A stretch of DNA of 64,000 nt from an uncultured bacterium (lineage in GTDB: Bacteria > Vulcanimicrobiota > Xenobia > Xenobiales > Xenobiaceae): positions 124,001-188,000 of the forward strand of contig CAKUBG010000001.1 of NCBI GenBank assembly GCA_934636825.1. Reading direction: 5' to 3'. Positions 59,712-64,000 of this stretch are shown one piece after another (the stretch's first letter is position 1; each line of letters begins with the position of its first letter). Both the position numbers and the translations under genes were made by a program. Below the pieces are notes generated by a model, which saw nothing but the letters and a program-made list of their open reading frames with translations, did not search any database and was not told where the DNA came from.

Positions 59712-62117
59712 TTACCATAAATAGTTAATCCAATCGCAGCCTAAACTTAAGCAAATAACTCCCACAATAATTAAAGCCATAATTAAAGCTTTGGCGGCGT
59801 CTTGGCCTTTGAGGGAGCCGATTTGCATAGGGTCATCTGACAAGTAGGCTGAAGCGGCGTACAACTCCTCACCTATGAGCGTATAATCACAAGCAGCTAC
59901 AAAGAAAGGCAATTGCGAAGCGCTAGCCGTACCAGCTATCTGAATAGCGCCGGTGGAATTGCCGGTTTCGGCTAGCATGAGAGCTTCTGCCAAGAAAGTG
60001 CCCATATAAAGAACGGCCGCCGGTTTTTCACGTACCATTAAGCCGCAAACTCCGGCCGCGAAACCGAATTGTTCACCAGACAAATAGCATATGTAATCGC
60101 TCACATATGAATCGGGACGACCGGCTTTTAGATAAGCTTGACTGACGGCATCTTGGGCCATAGACATAACAACCGGACTGCAATTAGGCACCATGATGGG
60201 GCAATCATATTCGGCAGTACAATTGCTGACATGGCCCAAGACGGATAGAGCAGCCATCGTTTGTGTATCATCTATTTCGCCAACACCAGGAATGTATAAA
60301 ACGGGTTTGCCCATTTCGGTAGCTCGGCCAACAGCCTCATCTAAAGCATTTAAACCGGCAATCTTGCGAATGAACAATTTTTTGCCACATTTAGCTTGGA
60401 AAATAAACCACAAAATACATCCCGTTAGGAAAAGCACCCCAACTAAATTGTTCCACTTTGTCCAATCGAAAAAGGCATTCCGCACCGGTTTGCCGATCAA
60501 ATGGCCGCTTGCATCCAGAGCATTCAGTTCTCCTTGGGAAGTGAATACATAAAAAGTCTCCTTCTCCCCTATCACACCGCCATTGAAGTCACCTTTAAAT
60601 TCTTCGGACGTAAAACTAAAGCCACCCTTGGTTGGATCGATTATTTTGAGAGTGCTAAAAGTCTCTCCAGTCAACCAACTATTTTTCTTTTCGATAAAAG
60701 CTGGAGCCGAACCGTACAAAACTAAGTCAGCCGACTTGATGTTTTTGTCTGTCCAAACTGAACCGGAATTTTTTTCAAAATCCAAGACAAAAAGTTGCAA
60801 GTTGGAGTTATTGTCTTCAAATCCCCAAGCATACAACAAACCTTGCACAATAGCAGAACTACATCCCAAATAAGGACTGTCAGCCAATTCTATAGAGCAA
60901 TCGGCTGCAGGAAGCAAAGTATCCTCAGTAAGCAAAAATAAACCGGGGTAGCGTGTACCTTCTTCGCGCAAGAAAAGCCAAGTGCCAACTTTATCGGGTA
61001 CAGCTTGGACAATTTCTCTGCTGTCCATCACCGAAGCGCTCAGCGAGCCGTCCTCGGAAGAAATAGTCATAAAGTTCCAGCTACTTAAACTGACTCGCAC
61101 ATGGCAAAGAATGCTGACTTTATTGTTACTAAAATCGATCCATTGAGGTAAAGATTCACAAACTATGCCATCTGCTCCATTGAGCCTTTTCAGAGCGGAA
61201 GAATAAGCAGAAAGTCGATAATTTAATTTATTACCGAATTGCTCAGCAGTGAAGACATACAAACGCTGCCCGTGAGCATAAAAACGTGCGAAATTAGTTA
61301 CATCCAGAGAGCGAATCTGTTTTTGTTCTAAATTAAGGGCAAAAATATGTTCATTTTCGTTAATACCGACACCGGCAGCCTTATCATTTTTATTAGCAGA
61401 TGCAGCTATATAGACATTATCTGTAGTGGCAGCTAAGCCTAAGAAATTGCCCTCAAAAACATTTTGCCAGACGATTTGGCCATCATTCACTTTAACTAAA
61501 GCGACGCGAAAAGAAGGTTCTTTAGTATTCTCCAAACCTACTAGGCATAGATAATTCGGCCAGCACGCCATATTTTCGGAGAGTCGGCCTAACTTAGTGG
61601 AGAAGTCTTGCTTCCAAAGCAATTGCAAATTATCTTGACGATATACAGACAAAAGATCGCCTTGACGCAAGATAACAAATTCATCTCGCGCCATAATAAT
61701 TTGGCCATCTTCACCTTTTATTCCGACTCGAGCCACCACTTGGCCAGTAGATAAATCGGTACTAGTCAACCAGTGCTTTTCCAATGAAACAAAAAAGCGT
61801 CCCCTCTGACAAGCCGTACCATCGGCATTGTAAAGGCCAACTTCTTCACCTGTCCCCGGCCCCAGCACTATACCATCGTCATCGCTCAATCTGATTGCAG
61901 CGCGACAAGAAGAAGTACGTGTCTGCCCTGGACGGAATCCCAAACTAAGCGTACGCAAATTGCCCAATTCCGAAGCTGAAGCTTTTGTATGTTTTTGAGC
62001 TTTTTGCGGAGTATTACTGGGCTCGGCACTGACTGAAAGCGTTAGGCTAAAAACCAGTACCGCTAATATAAAGCAGCATATTATAGCTGCAGCAATCGGG
62101 GCATTTTTTTTCATCAT
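59712..62117 (-). CDS. DUF6754 protein fused to an extracytoplasmic beta-propeller
   Basis: An 801-residue protein. A signal-anchor (about 8-30) leads into a beta-rich region of about 500 residues (50-545) with PQQ/WD-like repeats, for example D-G-Q-I-V-W-Q-N-V and Q-L-L-W-K-Q-D. A span (about 550-572) follows, then a cytoplasmic DUF6754 domain (about 585-780) with A-L-D-E-A-V-G-R-A-T-E-M-G-K-P, V-R-E-K-P-A-A and T-G-N-S-T-G-A-I-Q-I-A-G-T, and a last span near the C-terminus. The DUF6754 name is a match from memory. The first gene of a four-gene membrane module. Confidence 0.82.
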   Translation of the reverse strand: MMKKNAPIAAAIICCFILAVLVFSLTLSVSAEPSNTPQKAQKHTKASASELGNLRTLSLGFRPGQTRTSSCRAAIRLSDDDGIVLGPGTGEEVGLYNADGTACQRGRFFVSLEKHWLTSTDLSTGQVVARVGIKGEDGQIIMARDEFVILRQGDLLSVYRQDNLQLLWKQDFSTKLGRLSENMACWPNYLCLVGLENTKEPSFRVALVKVNDGQIVWQNVFEGNFLGLAATTDNVYIAASANKNDKAAGVGINENEHIFALNLEQKQIRSLDVTNFARFYAHGQRLYVFTAEQFGNKLNYRLSAYSSALKRLNGADGIVCESLPQWIDFSNNKVSILCHVRVSLSSWNFMTISSEDGSLSASVMDSREIVQAVPDKVGTWLFLREEGTRYPGLFLLTEDTLLPAADCSIELADSPYLGCSSAIVQGLLYAWGFEDNNSNLQLFVLDFEKNSGSVWTDKNIKSADLVLYGSAPAFIEKKNSWLTGETFSTLKIIDPTKGGFSFTSEEFKGDFNGGVIGEKETFYVFTSQGELNALDASGHLIGKPVRNAFFDWTKWNNLVGVLFLTGCILWFIFQAKCGKKLFIRKIAGLNALDEAVGRATEMGKPVLYIPGVGEIDDTQTMAALSVLGHVSNCTAEYDCPIMVPNCSPVVMSMAQDAVSQAYLKAGRPDSYVSDYICYLSGEQFGFAAGVCGLMVREKPAAVLYMGTFLAEALMLAETGNSTGAIQIAGTASASQLPFFVAACDYTLIGEELYAASAYLSDDPMQIGSLKGQDAAKALIMALIIVGVICLSLGCDWINYLW

Positions 62118-62130
62118 AAAATTAACTAAA

Positions 62131-62160
62131 TAAAAAACAGCTATCGGCTAAGGAAGCTGT
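62131..62160 (-). terminator. Weak terminator after the SDR gene
   Basis: ACAGCT and AGCTGT (6 bp, loop of 12 nt) followed on the minus strand by six T. Low stability. Confidence 0.5.
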
Positions 62161-62220
62161 CGGCCAACTTTGCCTTATACTCGAATACTCAGTAATTCAA
62201 ATAGGCTATCGGTGCCGATA

Positions 62221-62943
62221 TTAATGTAAACATTCTCCGCCATCCAGAACCAGCATTTGACCAGTCATAAAATCGGCTCCACAGGCCAAATAATTGACAG
62301 CTTCAGCAATATCATCATTGGAGCATAAACGCTTGAGCAAAACATCTCTTATAAGCATTTCTCTGAGGTCTTTGCCACCTTCATCGATCCAAGGCTCATC
62401 AATAAGGCCAGGAGCTACAGAATTGACTCTCACTTCCGGAGCCAATTCTTTCGCTAAAGATTTAGTCAAAGAGTGGATACCAGCACAAACCGAAGCGAAT
62501 TGGGTATAAACTCCATTAAAAGCTGAAGAGCTTATAACATTGATAATCTTGCCATATCCTTGAGCCTTCATAAAACGGCTAGCCGCTCTACTACAGTAAA
62601 AGGTGCTCTTTAAGCCGCGGTTTATCACTTCTTCCCACATTTTTTCTGTGATGTCACCTAAAGCTGCGTCATTCCAAAAGTAATTATTATTAACCAAAAC
62701 ATCGATACCGCCCAAATGATTAGCACAAGTTAAAAAAGTTTCTTGCACTTCTTGCTCATTGGTAGTATCGAAAGGTTGCGCCAATACTTTTCCCATAGCG
62801 TCTGACGGAGGAATATTAAACAGTACATCTTGAGGACCGTTAATCAAGACACTGAAACCGGCCTGAATCAGAGCATTGCAAATAGCCGGGCCTGCCGTTC
62901 CTTGCCAATCGGTCACTACTGCCACTGAAAAGCGTTCACCCAC
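62221..62943 (-). CDS. SDR-family protein with degenerate active site
   Basis: A 240-residue short-chain dehydrogenase/reductase fold, starting at GTG with GGGAGG about 10 nt upstream. The overall fold is clear (A-E/L-V-N-N-N-Y after strand 4, I-I-N-V-I-S-S-S after strand 5, V-A-P-G-L and the C-terminal L-V-L-D-G-G). Key positions are altered: the Rossmann motif T-G-x-x-x-G-x-G reads T11-D-W-Q-G-T-A-G18, N-N-A-G reads N85-N-N-Y88, and the catalytic Y-x-x-x-K reads F149-A-S-V-C153. The catalytic Ser region (138-140) persists. Probably a non-enzymatic or altered paralogue of a 3-oxoacyl-ACP reductase. The Rossmann gene ends 17 nt upstream. Confidence 0.85.
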   Translation of the reverse strand: MGERFSVAVVTDWQGTAGPAICNALIQAGFSVLINGPQDVLFNIPPSDAMGKVLAQPFDTTNEQEVQETFLTCANHLGGIDVLVNNNYFWNDAALGDITEKMWEEVINRGLKSTFYCSRAASRFMKAQGYGKIINVISSSAFNGVYTQFASVCAGIHSLTKSLAKELAPEVRVNSVAPGLIDEPWIDEGGKDLREMLIRDVLLKRLCSNDDIAEAVNYLACGADFMTGQMLVLDGGECLH

Positions 62944-62959
62944 TTAAATATAACCTCCC

Positions 62960-63580
62960 TTAATCGAGCACTGTTTCGATTATACGACCAATGTCAGCTT
63001 CCTGACCGTGTTCTTCTTGCCAAGGCCTAAGTACAAACGTTACGCCAGCGCAACTCAACATATAATCTTCACTTGGATTCGGCTCGTGAGGACGACCGGC
63101 ACAAACTTCATCAACTCTAAGAACATCTTTACCGATAGAAGGCAAACTGCCGTAGAGTTGCAAATTATAAAGTTCACAGTTACCCGAGTAGTTACTGTCA
63201 ATATTGGCTAAGCTATGCGAACTTTGGACAGCTTTATCTAATTTTTCTTCTTCCGACTTATCAGCCTGAACATCTTCATTAAAATACATAAAGATAACTG
63301 TCCTTAACCCTTTGGCTTGCAAAATTCGCTGTCTTTCGTCTTTTTCGCAGGCGGAAAAGAAATCGGCTTCAATAAACAAAAGTTCACCAGATTCAGCAGT
63401 TTCCGAACTTGTACTGTAAGCAGGGCATCCTAACAGCAAAACACTAGCCAAAGCCGCCCAATGAGCAGGCATATAAATTCCGCTTAAAGTGAATCCTTTT
63501 CTGGATAAAATAGCTCCCCAGGTAATTAAATTTTCACTGTTGCCTATAAGGGCAATATTTAACTTACAATCATTACTCAT
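62960..63580 (-). CDS. Rossmann-like protein with lost glycines
   Basis: A 206-residue protein, started at the ATG 63580 (GGGGA 5 nt upstream) rather than a TTG eight codons earlier. The N-terminus has a beta-alpha start, N-I-A-L-I-G13, but the expected G-x-G-x-x-G reads G13-N-S-E-N-L18. A second part resembles F420-dependent/DUF2520-like dehydrogenases (G-F-T-L-S-G-I-Y, then a strand L-L-F-I-E-A-D). It sits 17 nt upstream of the degenerate SDR on the same strand, so the two likely act together. Function unknown; low confidence for the family, high for being a gene. Confidence 0.65.
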   Translation of the reverse strand: MSNDCKLNIALIGNSENLITWGAILSRKGFTLSGIYMPAHWAALASVLLLGCPAYSTSSETAESGELLFIEADFFSACEKDERQRILQAKGLRTVIFMYFNEDVQADKSEEEKLDKAVQSSHSLANIDSNYSGNCELYNLQLYGSLPSIGKDVLRVDEVCAGRPHEPNPSEDYMLSCAGVTFVLRPWQEEHGQEADIGRIIETVLD

Positions 63581-63776
63581 ACTTGTCCCCAAGCTCCTAA
63601 TCAAGCTTCAGCTTTTCTACTGAGAAAGAAGATCTCCGCCTACTTAGGTCGTTATTTTAGATTATCGCCACAGGGCAAGCTAGGATATGAAGATTTATAG
63701 TCGAAATTATCCAGTCAATATCAGAGAGACGGGATACAGGCGTGATATTCCCGCAGTGAAAGGTTCCTCTTCATCT

Positions 63777-64000
63777 ATGGCTCTTTGCAAAATGCAAGTC
63801 TATAAGTTAGGTATCGATATTATTGCCCACGACCCAGTCGTAATTCTAACTGACGAAAACCAAAACCACAGTCTTCCTATTACCATAGGCGTATTTGAAG
63901 CAACAGCCATTGCTTTAGCCATGGAAGGTACAGAAGTTCCTCGCCCCACCTCCCACGACCTTATCAAAACTATCATCAATAGCCTTGGTGCTTCCATTAA
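63777..64000 (+). CDS. Partial bifunctional nuclease (DUF151)
   Basis: A gene cut by the right edge; 74 codons and two bases are visible from the ATG at 63777. The reading is typical of the bifunctional nuclease (BFN, DUF151) family: V-Y-K-L-G-I-D-I-I-A-H-D-P-V-V-I-L, L-P-I-T-I-G-V-F-E-A-T-A-I-A-L-A-M-E-G and R-P-T-S-H-D-L-I. The frame is open from an ATG at 63687, 30 codons earlier, but that part lacks family similarity. AAAGG lies 13 nt before 63777. Its activity in this organism is inferred only from family. Confidence 0.82.
   Translation, partial: MALCKMQVYKLGIDIIAHDPVVILTDENQNHSLPITIGVFEATAIALAMEGTEVPRPTSHDLIKTIINSLGASI

Overview
The window looks like a chromosomal segment of a diderm, probably uncultivated bacterium. 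Evidence for an outer membrane: several lipoproteins, a TolC-like outer-membrane factor with a periplasmic adaptor, an AMIN-amidase and an L,D-transpeptidase. Codon use is moderately AT-leaning, GTG and TTG starts are frequent, and many proteins resemble families common in candidate phyla (tubulin-like Tubulin_2, DUF6754, orphan MutL/GlmL-like ATPase). An anaerobic, possibly gut-associated lineage (Armatimonadota / Eremiobacterota-like) is my inference only; there is no rRNA gene in the window to prove it. I saw no tRNA, rRNA, CRISPR array, insertion sequence, integrase or phage gene.

Layout. 1-3386 (minus): five tandem secreted/lipoprotein paralogues, the first cut by the window edge. 3470-16013 (plus): uvrB-uvrA, a large polytopic membrane protein, a KefB-type antiporter, an FAD oxidoreductase, an SGNH-like protein and a TPR protein. 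16119-18502 (minus): a lipoprotein and a LysM/YkuD L,D-transpeptidase with a coding minisatellite. 18729-20592 (plus): a radical SAM enzyme and a small unknown protein. 20673-25136 (minus): a TolC / MacA / MacB-permease operon without its ATPase. 25266-31210: a folate-type ECF S component, a UroD-domain protein fused to an Arg-rich disordered tail, an AMIN-amidase and TatD. 31306-35934 (plus): a tubulin-like giant protein followed by an HtrA protease. 36119-39366 (minus): ygeW carbamoyltransferase and a GH13 glycosidase. 39597-45948 (plus): a double SRPBCC protein, a gluzincin metalloprotease, an IPT/TIG surface protein, a Fur regulator and an orphan sugar-ABC permease. 46055-63580 is one long minus-strand block: acyl-CoA synthetase, the MutL-like trio, seven paralogous membrane proteins with a shared PH-like C-terminal domain, a four-gene membrane module built around DUF6754, a degenerate SDR and a degenerate Rossmann protein. 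A DUF151 bifunctional nuclease gene on the plus strand runs off the right edge.

Most novel material: (i) the 51.3-57.5 kb array of seven diverged membrane paralogues, including a recent 841-bp tandem duplication; (ii) the adjoining DUF6754 module in which DUF6754 is fused to an extracytoplasmic beta-propeller; (iii) the 0-3.4 kb array of five small exported paralogues; (iv) the UroD-Arg-rich-tail fusion; (v) an SDR that has lost its catalytic Tyr and Lys beside a Rossmann protein that has lost its glycines. Gene-family calls come from reading motifs by eye; no database or alignment program was used.
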